Below, in pieces: positions 22,356 to 34,413 of a stretch of 64,000 nucleotides of DNA (the stretch's first letter is position 1; the number at the start of each line of letters is the position of its first letter). This stretch comes from Aulostomus chinensis (taxonomy: Eukaryota; Chordata; Actinopteri; Syngnathiformes; Aulostomidae). The stretch covers positions 6,232,001-6,296,000 of the forward strand of contig JBBMOA010000004.1 of assembly GCA_037954235.1 (NCBI GenBank), in the 5' to 3' direction. The translations under genes were made by a program, and so were the position numbers. The notes below the pieces were generated by a model, which saw only the letters and a list, made by a program, of their open reading frames with translations, was not told the DNA's origin and ran no database searches.

Positions 22356-22862
22356 TAAAGCCTGGTTTATGCTTTTGCGTCACGGCGACGGCGTAGAGCA
22401 TTCGAGCATTCGAAGTTCTGCGTCAAGGGAACACGTTGCTATGCAATTCACCGCCAAGCCACTGGGGGGCAGGGGGGTGGCTGTGTCTTTGTATGGTTTC
22501 GGGGGCTCTTGTCGGATTCCAAAACAAAACTACTTCCAACTGAAAGCCCAGTGCTTTTCTTTGAACGACTGTTGGCTTTCATGAATCAACCTGTAAACTT
22601 TGAACACGACAAACATGGCTTCTTGTGGCCATTTTCTTCCGGAGACGCACACATTTGTCGTGGAGGTTCTTCCACCTCTTCATGCACTCGGCGACCTTCT
22701 CTGAGCGGACCAATCACAGTCCTTGACGTTCACGTTATGACGTGTCGACGCGACGCATAGTCAGGATTTTTTGGAGGTGCACGTCAGGCTACGGCGTCGG
22801 GTCCGCGTAGGGGTCTGCGTCGACAGCCTAGGGGTCTGCGTCGACGGTGTAGGTCGATGCTG
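22356..22862 (-). mobile_element. Non-autonomous DNA-transposon remnant with a MADF-like fragment (PIF/Harbinger-like)
   Basis: The left end reads CCTGGTTTATGCTTTTGCGT followed by CACGGCGACGGCGTAG, and the right part is full of GTCGACGCGACGC, GCGTCGACGG and related CpG-rich strings. This is the texture I associate with a frequent fish DNA transposon having long GCGTC-rich ends. On the minus strand 22701-22630 encodes EKVAECMKRWKNLHDKC then VRLRKKM, which matches the tryptophan-containing core of MADF/SANT-type DNA-binding domains that PIF/Harbinger elements encode beside their transposase. The frame closes soon after and no transposase is present, so this is an internally deleted, immobile copy. 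The exact right terminus is unclear. Confidence 0.5.
22808..22849 (+). repeat. 21-bp tandem duplication within the transposon remnant
   Basis: TAGGGGTCTGCGTCGACAGCC is followed directly by the same unit ending GGTG instead of AGCC. The repeat is built from the GCGTCGAC motif that dominates the element ends. Confidence 0.9.
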
Positions 22863-23687
22863 GAAATCCCACTGAACTTTCCTCTGAGCTCAGAAGTGTC
22901 TGTATTGGTTGAATGAGGTGTATCAGTATTCACTTTGGCTACATTAGCTCTGGGCGCCTACACTTGAATCTTATTGATGCAAATGTTCTTTCCTTTCATT
23001 AACTCTTCATTTCCTGTGCGCTCATGTTGAGAGGAGCAGAGAGGAAAATCCATAGAATTCTGGAAATGAAGTTTGTGACACTGAAAATCTCAATGTCACA
23101 CTCTGACCAGCACTCAGAGGACCCTCATCCTCAGCGGGTTAGTGTCCCATGGGGATGAGGCTGCTAGCAAGGTGTCCCGTATTTTGGGTCAAAGAGAAGA
23201 AAAAACAGGGCCCAGGTCTGAAAATAGATTTTGTTTTAATGTGGCAGCTGGACATCGCTTGAATCTCCCCCGACAACTCTGGGCTTGCTGGAAGTCCAGG
23301 GAAGTTTTCCTAAAATAAAGTTATGATCATAACCCACCAGGACTGTGTGTCCCTGAGGTCCATAACTGCGATGCGAATATTTCCCTCCTCCTATTAAACC
23401 TGCAAAGATGCACGTTGTACCAGGACCAAAAGACAAAACACAACATTTGTGTTTCTGTTGTCTAATGTTGCATTTATGGGATGTTGGAAAATCGGAGCGT
23501 CTGTGTTGGGAAGTGGTTCTTCTGACTTTGTTGTGTCCATGAGCTGTTGGTCATGATGTGGGAACAACACTTTAATGCCCAAAGATATTAAAGTGATACT
23601 CCATCATGAAAGCAGTTTTTCTTTAATTTGCCTTTCATGAAGTCACAAATGAGTGTCTTGGGTTCATGACGGTTTCTTTGTGACCCC
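22863..23687. other. Intergenic, no gene seen
   Basis: No recognised gene or element; open frames are short and overlap. Confidence 0.45.
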
Positions 23688-23860
23688 AGAGTGCAGACAG
23701 GGCCAGCACGTATGTTTAGCTTGAAGCGACGACGTTCATCACAGTGTTGCCGATCAGGTCAGGTTTGCTCCCACCCTCCATGCACACTGCAAGCTGCTGA
23801 CGTTGTGCCAGAAATCCCACTCTGAACACTTGAGAGGCAAACTGCACTTTTAGGTGAAGT
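23688..23860 (+). mobile_element. MITE-like family, degenerate copy
   Basis: GAGTGCAGACAGGGCCAGCA is followed by CGTATGTTTAGCTTGAAGC. This is the left terminus shared with the copies at 44.17, 55.19 and 60.47 kb (GCAGAAAGAGCCAGCCA then TTTAGCTTGAAGC). A downstream string CACTTGAGAGGCAAACTGC corresponds to sequence just outside the right terminus in the other copies. The middle is shortened and the right terminal repeat is not recognisable. Confidence 0.5.
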
Positions 23861-24059
23861 GTCAATACAAGAATTCCTGACAATTAACCAAATGTTGACT
23901 GTCCTCCACGTTTCTATGTCTGCTCAGCTGCTCGTGTTGTACGTCAGCATGTCTTTGGTGTTTGTGTGAATTTTCCCTGTCAGAAACGTGATATTCTGAT
24001 TTGTTTGCCATCACTTGAATGCAGCATAAACCTTCTTGTAATGAGATGAGATAGAGAGG
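23861..24059. other. Intergenic, nothing recognised
   Basis: Short transition into the AT-rich block to the right. Confidence 0.4.
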
Positions 24060-24545
24060 GAGATGTTCCAGAAGGGGTGTGTGCTAGCGGGATGATTAGG
24101 GGCGGGGGCAGAGCGAGGAGGGAGGAAGGAGGAGGGGGGTAATTATTTTGAAGGGTATTAAGTCATCAGATTTACTTTTATCTTGATTGCATTGTGGAAG
24201 TCGTGCATAATTAATGGAGGGAGCTTATTAGGAAAAGATGATTAGGCAAATTACACAGGTGTCGGGCGCATTTTTCATGATGAATTTTGCCAGGACAATC
24301 CTGGATTTCCATCTGTTCTGCTCCTATCAGAATGTCACTTCAGGGGAAATTGATACGACACAATAAAACGCAAATTGCAGGCTGGAAAAAGGAGAAAATA
24401 AAAGCGTTGGAGCTGAAATAAACATAAGTGAGGAATTTCTATTTTTAGAGGAATTCAGGCTGTTGGCATTTGGGACGTAATGGGCTTGTTCGTTTTAATG
24501 GACGCTAGAAATGTCCTTTTATGATTATGCCCCCCCCCCTTCAAA
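24060..24545. promoter_or_regulatory. Candidate conserved non-coding block
   Basis: AT-rich, repeat-poor sequence contains CATAATTAATGG, GATGATTAGGCAAATTAC and other homeodomain-type cores, and no open frames. It is bounded on the right by a C-homopolymer at about 24531-24539. The texture resembles conserved developmental enhancers, but conservation is untested. Confidence 0.35.
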
Positions 24546-27256
24546 AAAGACTTTGTCCTTCACCATTAGATGTGGTCTGTGCTCAGTCTTCACTCCGTGC
24601 AGGTCATTACTGCAGGTATAATTAAGACTTAGCTCACATTTATTCTCTGACGGTGGAGGGTTGAAGTACAGCCGTCTCTGCTTTCTGCTTTTCATGTGAA
24701 GCGTCTCGATCCTCAGACCTTCATTTTAACTGCTCTGTCTTTCAGACGCTTTAAAAGCAGCCATAAAATGAGCAGGTCCGACCTCGGCTTTGGCTCCCCA
24801 TTACACTTTGACACATTCAGAATAGTTTGACCCATTTTCATAAACAGTATTAAAATGCAATGAGGCAAATTAGACATTTAGTAAAGCACGCACTCTTGAA
24901 GCAATACTCTCATAGCAACGGCAGAGGAATGTGAAAAGATGGGCTAAAACTTCACGTACAAAACAAAGATTGTTTCTCTGCACGCTTCCTCTCGGATGAT
25001 AAACCTCATCAGCTCCTGCATTATTGAAAGGAAAACTCTTCTTGGCCTGTGACTGCCATGTCTTGGTGTGTTCCTCTCCCGCTCGCCTTTATTGGGGCTC
25101 CCTGAGGAGTACTTCAAGGCCCCCTCAGATCATTAGGCTCTCAGGCGCTTGGGTTCTCACCTCTCACACCTGTGAGCCTCCTTTATAAATTCCATCCTCC
25201 CACAAGCAAATCAGCCATGCTGTTTGTGCTGTGCTGCTCGTTGTGCTTCTCATTTGTCTGAAGACTCTCAGGAACACAACACAGCTGAGGGTTCCTTTTT
25301 GGAGGCTCCATGGACAGTTTACACATTCATGTTGCAGGAGAAGTGTTTCTACACAAAGACATGGAAGCAACAAGTCTGTGCAGTAAAACTGACATCTCAT
25401 ACCTGTCATCAGGCATCTCATGGCCCTCGCTCCTCTTCATAAATGCAGTTCTTCTCAATCCAGCAGCTACAAATACAAAATGCTAAGTTGCTAATAAATC
25501 ACAGACCTCAAATGTGAATATTTAGAACTGCATAGGTAGTCAGAATCAGTAGTACTTAAACGCCATTACTGTGCTAAACTGGCCTTTCCATGTGAAAACA
25601 CCAGTATTTGTATATATGAGGAAACGCACACACGGTTCACACGGTGGTGCGGAGGTTCAATTCCCACCCCTGTTTGTTCTGGATCGGTTCAGAAAAACAA
25701 CAAAAGTAAAACAGAAAAATGGATTTTTAACGGCGTTGTGCAAGTACAGGTTGTAGTTTCACCAGCAGGAAAATCGACTCAGTGAACAGAAGGTGCCTCT
25801 CGATTCACCAAATCAAAATTAGCCTCCGTGAGAAAGCCAAACGAGCTGCACGACTGCGTTCATGTGTTCATACTGAGCGGCGCCTCCTCGAAGGGGGGTG
25901 CTGACACACTCGCTCGGCCTCCTGATGCACGACGGAGACGCTCACAACACTCCTCCAGTGAGGGAAGTTTCTGGGTCACAAGTCCAGGTCTCTGGCCTGC
26001 CGCCCCCTTCTCCAAATTTAGCACTCCTCCCAGCGATGACTCATGGTGCAGCTCCTCTAAGTAAGTGAGAGAATTGCAACCAGGATGAAAGAAAGTAAAC
26101 GAGTGATTTGGGGTTTAACTGAAACCGTCAAAAGCAGCCGGAGGAGAGCTGTTGCTAATATTATCTCTCGTTCTTATCGCTAATACAACTGACTTCAAAC
26201 CTGCCCAGTCCCTGCTGGCCGCCACGGTGTGGACGTGGAAGCGAAGGCAGCAACAACAGGTTCAAGCTGGTCATTACATTAAAGACGACGTTCCTTCTCC
26301 AGCACATTGGGACAGGAAACGTCTTCTGTGAGTTTTGACCCATTTTGGCTTTGACAGCAGTCCAGGTCCTGCTCCCTGCTCATTCACTGCCTAATAAATC
26401 ACCTGGGGCTGTGGGCCAATCAGAGCTGTTGCAGGAAGCAGCCTCGGGTGTTGGGAGTTGTGGGTTAGTTGTTGTGTTACCACCACATTTATATATGCAC
26501 GTGCATACAAATACAACATTAGTACATGAAATCTGTAATCATGATACAGTCAGAAGAGTGGATGTGAGTATTCATCACATCACAATAATAAGTAGTTGAC
26601 CAGCAACCCAATCACAGGCTTTGGTCTCAGCCTCCAGTCAGAGACCAGTCTGACCCTCAACGAGCCGTGTACAGGTGCGCCCAGAGCTAACAGGTGACCC
26701 GGCTGAGAGGGCGGCGTTAGCGCCCACGGCCTCGTTAGCGTGTCCAGGAGATGCTAGTGGGCTAGTCAGATAGCATGCCAGGGTCGGTTGTGTTTGGAGG
26801 GAATTTCCTGTTTCTCTTGATCACTTCATAAATCTGAAGATGTTGTCCAGTTGAACGGGCATCAAAAAAAAAAAATCCATTTCTCCATGTTTGTAGGAAT
26901 AACCTGTTCATGAATGACACGCCTCCAACGCGCAATGTCGAGTCAGACTTCTGAGGCAATTTCTTAAAGTAATCAGTAACTTATTACTCTACTCAGTCAG
27001 TAAGATGAAGGAGTATCTTACCTTTTACTTTTTTTAAGTGATCGGCAGCAGGAGGATGGCCTCAGGTGCCCTTTGATACTCTCGGGGAGGGAGGGGGCGG
27101 AGTCAGGCCTGGGGCTGCGTTCACCAACATGACTGCACTCAGTGTGGAAGTTACATGAGTCTTCATGGGCAACTCTTGATGGTTGCGTTCTCATCACCTA
27201 GAGTCTGCCTACAGGACACCCCAGAACCCCCCCAGTGTTTGGGTCATTTAGTGGAA

Positions 27257-27258
<2 letters not shown>
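24546..27258. other. Intergenic, no gene seen
   Basis: The first part to about 25.2 kb remains AT-rich and repeat-poor. A B-box-like GGTTCAATTCCCA occurs near 25652 next to CACGGTGGTGCGG, perhaps a decayed SINE head, but it is too short to call. No exon is recognised. Confidence 0.4.

Positions 27259-27304
<46 letters not shown>
27259..27304 (+). repeat. (TG)n microsatellite
   Basis: Uninterrupted TG dinucleotide run of about 46 bp. Confidence 0.97.
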
Positions 27305-27308
<4 letters not shown>

Positions 27309-27572
27309 GGGATTAATCAAGCATCTGGAAGGGAAGGTGACAAACTGTCAGGACTTTTGGCCTGCCAGGTGGCTCCCTGTCACCTCCAGATCCCCTCCGA
27401 GTCACATTGGATAATGTTTCAGTGAGGATGATGATGAGGAGGCTGACAGATAGAGAGAGAAGTTTGAAGGATGGCTGAGTGGACAGACGTGTGACCTGAG
27501 AGGAGAAATTGGATTTGGCTCCCGTCTCTTGGCACCGGCAGAGGGTGGCGACAAGCTCGGTAAACTACCTCC

Positions 27573-27589
27573 TCACACACACACACACA

Positions 27590-27629
<40 letters not shown>
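27573..27629 (+). repeat. (CA)n microsatellite
   Basis: CA run with a single CCC interruption near 27592. It lies about 270 bp from a TG array, so the two could pair as an inverted repeat. Confidence 0.97.
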
Positions 27630-27631
<2 letters not shown>

Positions 27632-27649
27632 CATGCACCTCCCCTCCAT

Positions 27650-28150
27650 GCCATTTCCATTTCATTTTCTACAAAGCATGAAATTAAAGCTATTTATAAC
27701 CTGGTTGATAATTACATTATACTTATTCCATCACGATTAGGTTTCTGGTTTTTATGATACAATGTCACAGTTTTAATTAAAGCGTCTCTGGCAGTCTGCT
27801 TGGCCAGCCGTGCTGTTTATTCACTTCTCACGTGCTCCAAGAGCAACTCGGGAGCGACGTGACCACCTGATGACACACTTTACTACGACACACTGATTGA
27901 CAGCACCGCCGTCACCACACCGCCTGTGATTACACTCGTAATCTCTATAATTTGACTTGGACGTATCCCCGTTTGATTGTGAGCCTTAAGGCTGGATGTG
28001 ATGAAGTTTGTTATAGATGGATCATGTCACCTTTAAAATGCCTCGGCGTCTGTTTAATGGCTAATTACATTACCAAAGCAAAAGGCAGCCTGGTGGAAGT
28101 CCTCTGTCACCTTGGAGGAATTAATGATTGAATTATGTATCAAAGTCCCC
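27650..28150. promoter_or_regulatory. Candidate conserved non-coding block
   Basis: AT-rich, repeat-free sequence carries TTTTAATTAAAGCG, TTGATAATTACATTA and GGCTAATTACATTACC homeodomain-type cores and no open frames. It is proposed on texture only. Confidence 0.35.
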
Positions 28151-30305
28151 CGGAGACGAGTAGAAGAAGGTTGAGATCTGATGTTCGCTGGAAAAAGTGG
28201 GAAAAGGTACCATCCAGGAATTGTGCACTGAGCCCTAACTCACGGGTGAGAAAGGAGAAGTAAGTGAATTATTTAACAGGGATATATACTCAATAATAAA
28301 TAGGAGATAAATAAAATATACAAGCTTGTCTTGATTAAGGTGTGTGTATTCACCTCCCCAGACGCCAACAGGCCTTTGATTCATGTATCTGTGTTTGTGC
28401 AGTCCCCCTTCCTCCTTACATTCAACATTTCCACTTTGTGTAACACACTTGAAAAGGCATGGGTTCTTGGCTGGAGGGATGTTGTACAGAAAGGAGCCAG
28501 AGGAACGCCTTGCCTATGGCATTGGCTGAAGGCGTAGTTAGGAGCCGGGACCACCCTGGATGCTCATTCATGTTTCATTGTGGAGGGAGAGACTTTGAGT
28601 GTAAATGTGTCCCACTTGAGTGAATTGTGGAGATGGCAACACAAAACTGTGCTCACCAGTAATTAATACCTTGTGGATATTTCTCTCTTTTTTTTCCCTC
28701 AGTTGATCGATTAAATCATGCAAAACACTCCTAATTATAAGACTCCCCACAGGATGATTCGTGTCTCGGAGCTGACTGCAAATGTCATGGATGAGTGTTT
28801 GTGGCACTAGCATTGACTCTTAACTCTGCTGGAGACAGATGGGATTGAACTTTGTATGCAGCTCCTCCTCCAAATGAGCCACCAGCCGGGCCATCTGAAC
28901 CAGCGCCGGAGACATTTATCACCGCGCTGATATTGGCCTTTCAATAAAACTCGTGTAGCGGCCAGTTAGTGTGGCCCACTGGAGCTGATATGATAGAGAA
29001 TGGAACACCACTTCACTTAACTGCTTCAGAGGTGTCAGTCGCTAAAAGCTGTCATGAAATACGCTTCACTATTCACTATAGATCAAACATTGACAGTGAG
29101 CCGAGGGGACACGTTGATACTCTGGATATTATAATCGCTGCACCTCCACAGGATGTCAAGCAAATGGTGCAAAAGAGGAAACGCAAAGCAAATCCAGCCA
29201 TCACCTGAAGTCAGCAAACCAGGGTGTGTAGCGCACATTTCAGTCAGAAGATGGCGGTAAAGGCAACATATCAATGGCTGTAATGGGCAGCGTAGAAGAA
29301 GAAAACTCCAGCCTTTAACTATTAAAGTTTTACTGCGTCAGAGTCGATTCCTGTGGTGTTTCCAACTCTTGTTTTTTGAAAAATGCACATCATGCTGTTA
29401 CCACAAAAAGCAGAATGTGAGAAAAAAGCGAAGCCCGCGTCCCGAAGCCTTTACGGAAACGCGGCCGATGCTCGGTGACGCAGGGTGGCCTGGTCAGGCA
29501 CTGGACTGAACACCAGAATCCGTCTTGTCAGGCTTCCAGGTGTGTTTACATCCTCACCAAAGAGGTCCAGCCAGTCAGCATCCTTCCAGGACACAGGGGC
29601 AGAGTTTAAGTGAGTTCTCTGTGGCCAAGACACTCAAATCCTTTATGTGGGGCATCGTACATCAAGAAAATATTTTCAAAAAACCTGAAATGATGAATTC
29701 TATCTGGCGAGGCATTCATTTTGCAGGTGGGGTTTTACATTTTTATGTTTATGCCATTTTTCAGCTGATTGATGGCGTTTAATGTCACACCCCGTGTGGT
29801 CACCAGGAAAATTACTGGCCTTTTCATTATGGCATTTTGAAAGCAATTATTAAGTTAAAAAAACAACAACAACAACTTTGTATCAATCAGGACGTCTGAG
29901 GCTGCTGTCTGTGTGTGTGTGTGAACACACAATGCTGCTGTTAAGCAGGGACATCTCCCAGACAACGAGCAGCAAAGCTAATCTCCTCAGCAGCTAGCGT
30001 TTTGAATATTATTCAGTTTTTGTGATATTTTTACCTTTCAAGAAACTGCTGTTTAAAGCAGCTCCAGTGAGATGAAGAAGGGGTCACTCATTTTGTAGCA
30101 AACGTGGCCTGAATGATCACATGACCGTCTCCATTAGAGATCACCTGGTTTCACATTCCTGGTTACTACTTAATATTGAAGTAGTGGCAAAGTATTACTG
30201 CCACCAAATATCTCCTTCACCAAAAATGGTCATGTAAGCATGTAGCATGTAGCATTAGCCTTCAGAAGTGGAACACTGATGAAACATTAGCAGAAGCAGA
30301 GTTAA
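28151..30305. other. Intergenic, no gene seen
   Basis: No recognised exon. Around 29230-29295 the strings AGATGGCGGTAAAGGC and GCAGCGTAGAAGAAGAAAAC recall ends of common fish MITEs but are too short to assign. A short (TG)n sits near 29910-29922. Confidence 0.4.
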
Positions 30306-30345
30306 CGATGATGATGATGACGATAATGATGATGATGATGATGAT
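30306..30345 (+). repeat. (GAT)n trinucleotide repeat
   Basis: A GAT repeat with two interruptions (GACGATAAT) in the middle, in non-coding context. Confidence 0.93.
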
Positions 30346-30534
30346 CAGAGCTGAGCACCCGAGCGGATGGATTCCTCATTTAATCCCTCTGGAGCAAATT
30401 AAGCCATTGTTAATGGCGTCCATGTTGGATTTCCTGGCACATCTTTGCCTGGCTTCAGGGAAATGATTGACATGCTGTCACACTGTGTATTGATGTTTCT
30501 TTTTTGTTTTTGGATACCGAGGTACACACAGCAT

Positions 30535-30538
<4 letters not shown>

Positions 30539-30593
<55 letters not shown>
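30539..30593 (+). repeat. (GT)n microsatellite
   Basis: Uninterrupted GT run of about 55 bp. Confidence 0.98.
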
Positions 30594-30596
<3 letters not shown>

Positions 30597-31452
30597 CACA
30601 CATATACAATACACATTAGTCAAAAGGCACATTACCAAAGACTCTCTCCTTGAGCTGCAGACGAGACACAGATCAGGCTGACGAGTCTACCAGGACGTAG
30701 CAGTGAAAGTGTCCATTCTCTCAAAGCGACAGTGAGGACCAGAGAAGTTGCTTCCCTGTAGTGGTGTGGTAAACGCCGCCACCCGCCTCGGTGTGTGAGC
30801 AGCCGCCCGTCTCCTGCAGCACCTCGGTGGGAGCTCAGGAGACGGCAGTTGAGCACAGGAGGATCTTTGATCTAAATTTGTTGCAGAATTCACTCGCACA
30901 AAATGAAGCCACCATCATTTCCATATTTGCTTTGTTTGTTGCATTTTGTTGAATAAACACATTATATGCACGCAAATGCATTTTAATATTGTTTCATCAA
31001 CAGTGGCTACAGAACTACCAAAGACATGAACATTTCTGACTTGCAAAATGAAAGTTTGCTGAGATCCTTCTCTCCTCAAAGCTGCTAGTTAGCTTAGCCA
31101 CTTTGAGCGCTAGCAAGGGGCCAGTCGCGCGGTTGTGCTCAACACCCACAGTGAGGAAATGTTAAACTTTGAGAAGTTGTTGTTTCAGAACTACTTTCTT
31201 GACCAGGCGCAATGATTTGACAGCAGCTCAAAAGCCTCATCATAACTCATTAAAACGTTTGTTGAGGACGAGAAGCGTCGCTGCTAATCGCTCCGATGCT
31301 AATTCTGGACAAACCAAGGCCCTGATCCTGATCCATTTGAACCAGAATGTACGAGAGACAGATCTGCAGGATTTGGAGGCTGATGGGAGGCAGTCCAAGT
31401 AGATCCTGCTCTGCATCTGATAGAATAAAAATATATCTTGTAGTTTTCAAGT
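30594..31452. other. Intergenic, nothing recognised
   Basis: No exon or complete element is seen. Confidence 0.4.
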
Positions 31453-32238
31453 TTATTCAGGGTGAATATTAAGTAGAACCCTGGTTCTAATAAAGCAGGT
31501 AAAGAAAAGTGTATTTGACTTCTGAGACAGTTTACTCCCGCGTCCCACTACTGGTGGGGGTTGAAGTCGGTGTGTTTGGAGCCAGGAGGGAACCTGAGTG
31601 TCTGTGTTTCTGACACCAAGAATGATGGATAATAAGCATATTTCCCAAAGAGATGGTGTGTTCCTTGAATAACAAGTAGTGTTTCCTGGCCTTGTAAAAT
31701 CTTTTTCAAACATGGAACTGAGCTCATCTTTCACTGCGTCTGATCCGTTCCGCTGTGGGACTCCAGAGCTTTCGCCCTGCTCCCCAGTGACTTCAGTCAT
31801 GAAACACTGGACAATGATTTCCACTTTCTTAACTGTGTTGTTTGTAATTATTGGCCAACAAAGTGCTGCGGCTTCCCTGCTGGCATCCACTGACTGATCC
31901 TCGAGGTTCCCCACCACGCTGGGACCTTCACCGATAGATGCCAGCGCATCCCTCGCACTGGTCCCGCCGAGACAGAGACTTTTCTCAGAGACTTGATACC
32001 AAACCGAAGCCCCTCTCCTCAGATCCATGATGGGTCTGACCTGGGCAGACGACCTGACTCCAGTGGCAGCAGAGAAAGTGCTGGGCCGCACCAAACTCTC
32101 ATCAATAGGCTGCAGAGTGGCAGCCAAGCAGCAGTAAGACAGGATGGCTGTCGCTGCATTACTGATGAGGACAGCAGACTGCATGGGAGACGCTGAGAGA
32201 CTGTCAGGATCTCTTACACACTCCCTCTGCATTTCCAC
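31453..32238 (-). other. Unusually long unassigned open frame (261 codons)
   Basis: This minus-strand frame is open for 786 bp outside any simple repeat, which is rare in this window. The peptide begins MEMQRECVRDPD and has no motif, signal peptide or domain I recognise. Its C-terminal third overlaps a 28-bp segment (31622-31649) shared with 11.2 kb, and no promoter or clear splice signal flanks it. The likeliest explanations are chance openness in moderately GC-rich sequence or a decayed transposon gene; a real gene is possible but unsupported. Confidence 0.2.
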
Positions 32239-33075
32239 TTACCCTCTGTGTCTCGCTCACTCACCCTCTCTTCCCTAAATGAAAAAGCGCAGACTAAAGG
32301 TGATCACATTTCCCATACTGTCAATACTATCTGCTCGACGGCCGCTGGGATCCTGCTGCCTCGTGGCCTCGTGACCTTGTTCCACAGTCTGCGCCCTTCC
32401 ACTTCACTTCTCCTGTTGGAAACACTGGTAGCCGCTAACGAGTCGGCTCTGATGAATAAGCATGATATCACGGTGAGGATCGTTCCAGGAGCGCCACGCT
32501 ACCTCTGACGTGGCGTCCACGCCACATCACGGGAAGGTTATCGCCACTCTGAAGGGGTGTGACAATTTCTGCTTGGTCTTGGATAATTGACAGATAAATA
32601 ACTTAAGCCTTGTACCTGCATTTAGTTCAGCTACACACTAGAAGGTCCAGGGGACGATGAAACCTACCAGAGAACTTGAATTGTAACAGTGGACTCTAAC
32701 GGCAGCCATTTTGATTAAGAAGCAAAGAGGGAACCTGCTCAGAGCGGAGTTCATCGGAGCTGCCACGTTCAACCACATCAGGTTCCAACTGCAGCCGCCT
32801 GTGAAAGATCAGATCTTTGGGTTTGTGGTGGCTGTTTCAAGAAGAAAAACTTGTATTTTCTGCTCCAATGGACGCTGCAGCATAAAATCATGAATTATCA
32901 AGAATTTGTGTTGTTGGTCTGGATTTACAGTTCTTGTTTTTAATGTTTTTTTCTGCTGATTGATGCATTTTAACATGCAAACACTTCCCTAGTGGACACC
33001 AGAGGAATTGCACACATTTTGTTTTATTGGAAAGTTTTGACGCCATTGTAGCAAAATAATAATTTTCATATAAAC
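32239..33075. other. Intergenic, with one near-palindrome
   Basis: A 24-bp imperfect palindrome TGACGTGGCG-tccacg-CCACATCA (32506-32529) is the only structure noted. No gene is recognised. Confidence 0.4.
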
Positions 33076-33440
33076 GATTTAAAATAGAGGCGGCCCAGTG
33101 GAACAGTGGTCCTCCCTGTGGCCCCCCAGCAAGAAGGTTGTGGGTGGAGCCCCGGCTGCAGCACGGGGTCTTTCTGGGTGAGTCTCCATGTTCTCCCTGT
33201 TCCTGCTGGGTTCTCTCTGGTACTCCAGCTTCCTCCACAGTCCAAAGACATCAAGAGGGACCAGGTTAATCCAGACTCTAAATTGACCGTAGGCCTGGCT
33301 GGGAGAGCCAATGGTTGTCTGTCTCTATGTGTTGGCCCTGCCATGGACTGGTGACCTGTCCAGGGGGAAGGCTGCTGGGATAGGCTCCACCCCCACCACC
33401 CTCAACAGGAGAAGAGGGGGAACATGGATGATTTAAAATA
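33076..33440 (+). mobile_element. V-SINE (DANA-type) retroposon with 11-bp target-site duplication
   Basis: The body (33087-33429) begins GGCGGCCCAGTGGAACAGTG, a decayed tRNA-like head. It then has the V-SINE core: CATGTTCTCCCTGTTCCTG, TGGTACTCCAGCTTCCTCC, ACAGTCCAAAGACATCAAG, and CTCTAAATTGACCGTAGGCC. The 3' part reads GGCCCTGCCATGGACTGGTG, ACCTGTCCAGG and GGGATAGGCTCCACCCCC, and it ends in CATGGATG. The same order is known from zebrafish DANA and other fish V-SINEs. The element is flanked by a perfect 11-bp direct repeat GATTTAAAATA (33076-33086 and 33430-33440), the signature of LINE-driven insertion. It is non-coding; open frames through it are incidental. Confidence 0.88.
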
Positions 33441-34285
33441 ATAAGTATTGACATGGATGAGGCAGGATGCTGTCTCTTTGTGCACGAGAGGGTGACACGG
33501 GAGAGGGTTTTTATTCCTGTCCATCCCCCTCCCACCAAAATATTCCCGTTCCTTCCCAATCCCAGTTTCAAAATAAATAAAGTCCCGTCCTGTCCCCGAG
33601 GAACGACTCCTGTCCTGCTCCTGCTGGTGGTGGTGAGCGTTCTGGCGGTGCCTCTCACCTGACAACACCGTGCCGTCCTCTCAACCCTCAAAAACGGTCT
33701 TAACTCTTCAGACTTGCCCGACAGTTCAACTGGTGGGACACAAGGATGCTTGAAATGTGTCCTTCTCTGTATATCGGTTCTTCGGTGGTTCTCCAGTGCG
33801 GTGGTTCTCTGGTAGTTCTCCAGTGGCAGCTGCATCGTCACGTCCCATCATGCATTGGGGTTAGGAAACGGTTCATGTTTGACAAAACACACATAGAATG
33901 ACTACTGCTCTTCAAAATAAGTGAAACATCCATTATTCATGTGTTGTATGTGGTTTTGATGGCTGATGGAATTCTAGTCCACACGTGTAACTCATCTATC
34001 GCAGTCCCGCCCTCTCCCGTTGACTTCTTCTGTTCCAGTCATGTGATGGATAGGGAATCACATGACCATCAGGAATCCTCGAAGAATATCAACCTCTTGT
34101 GTGCGTTAAGGTATTGATGTGCACATATTCATGTGTGTGTTGGTACATGGGAACAAAAACTGTGTAAAACAACACAGGACGCATCCAATCACCTCCCAGG
34201 CTCTGAACCTCGTCAGCGTTTGTTCTGTTAAACTTCTGTTACTTCAGCTCCCGTGATCTCTCACTCCAGCACAGGGCCGTTATGT
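33441..34285. other. Intergenic, with a degenerate GGTGGTTCTCCAGTG repeat
   Basis: At about 33775-33827 the strings GGTGGTTCTCCAGTG, GGTGGTTCTCTGGTA and GTTCTCCAGTGG follow each other, a decayed minisatellite. Nothing else is recognised. Confidence 0.5.
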
Positions 34286-34379
34286 AAAGAAGGGTTGCTG
34301 GTTCAAAACCCGCCTCTCCTGGACACAGTGTTGAAGTGTCCTTGAGCCCCTAACTGAGAAGGTCAGCGCCTCCATCGCT

Positions 34380-34413
<34 letters not shown>

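Noticed and set aside
25640..25690. tRNA-like B box GGTTCAATTCCCA
   Set aside because: No A box, no cloverleaf and no SINE body could be found around it.
33066..33841. 187-codon minus-strand frame and several plus-strand frames
   Set aside because: They cross the V-SINE, a non-coding retroposon, and a decayed tandem repeat.
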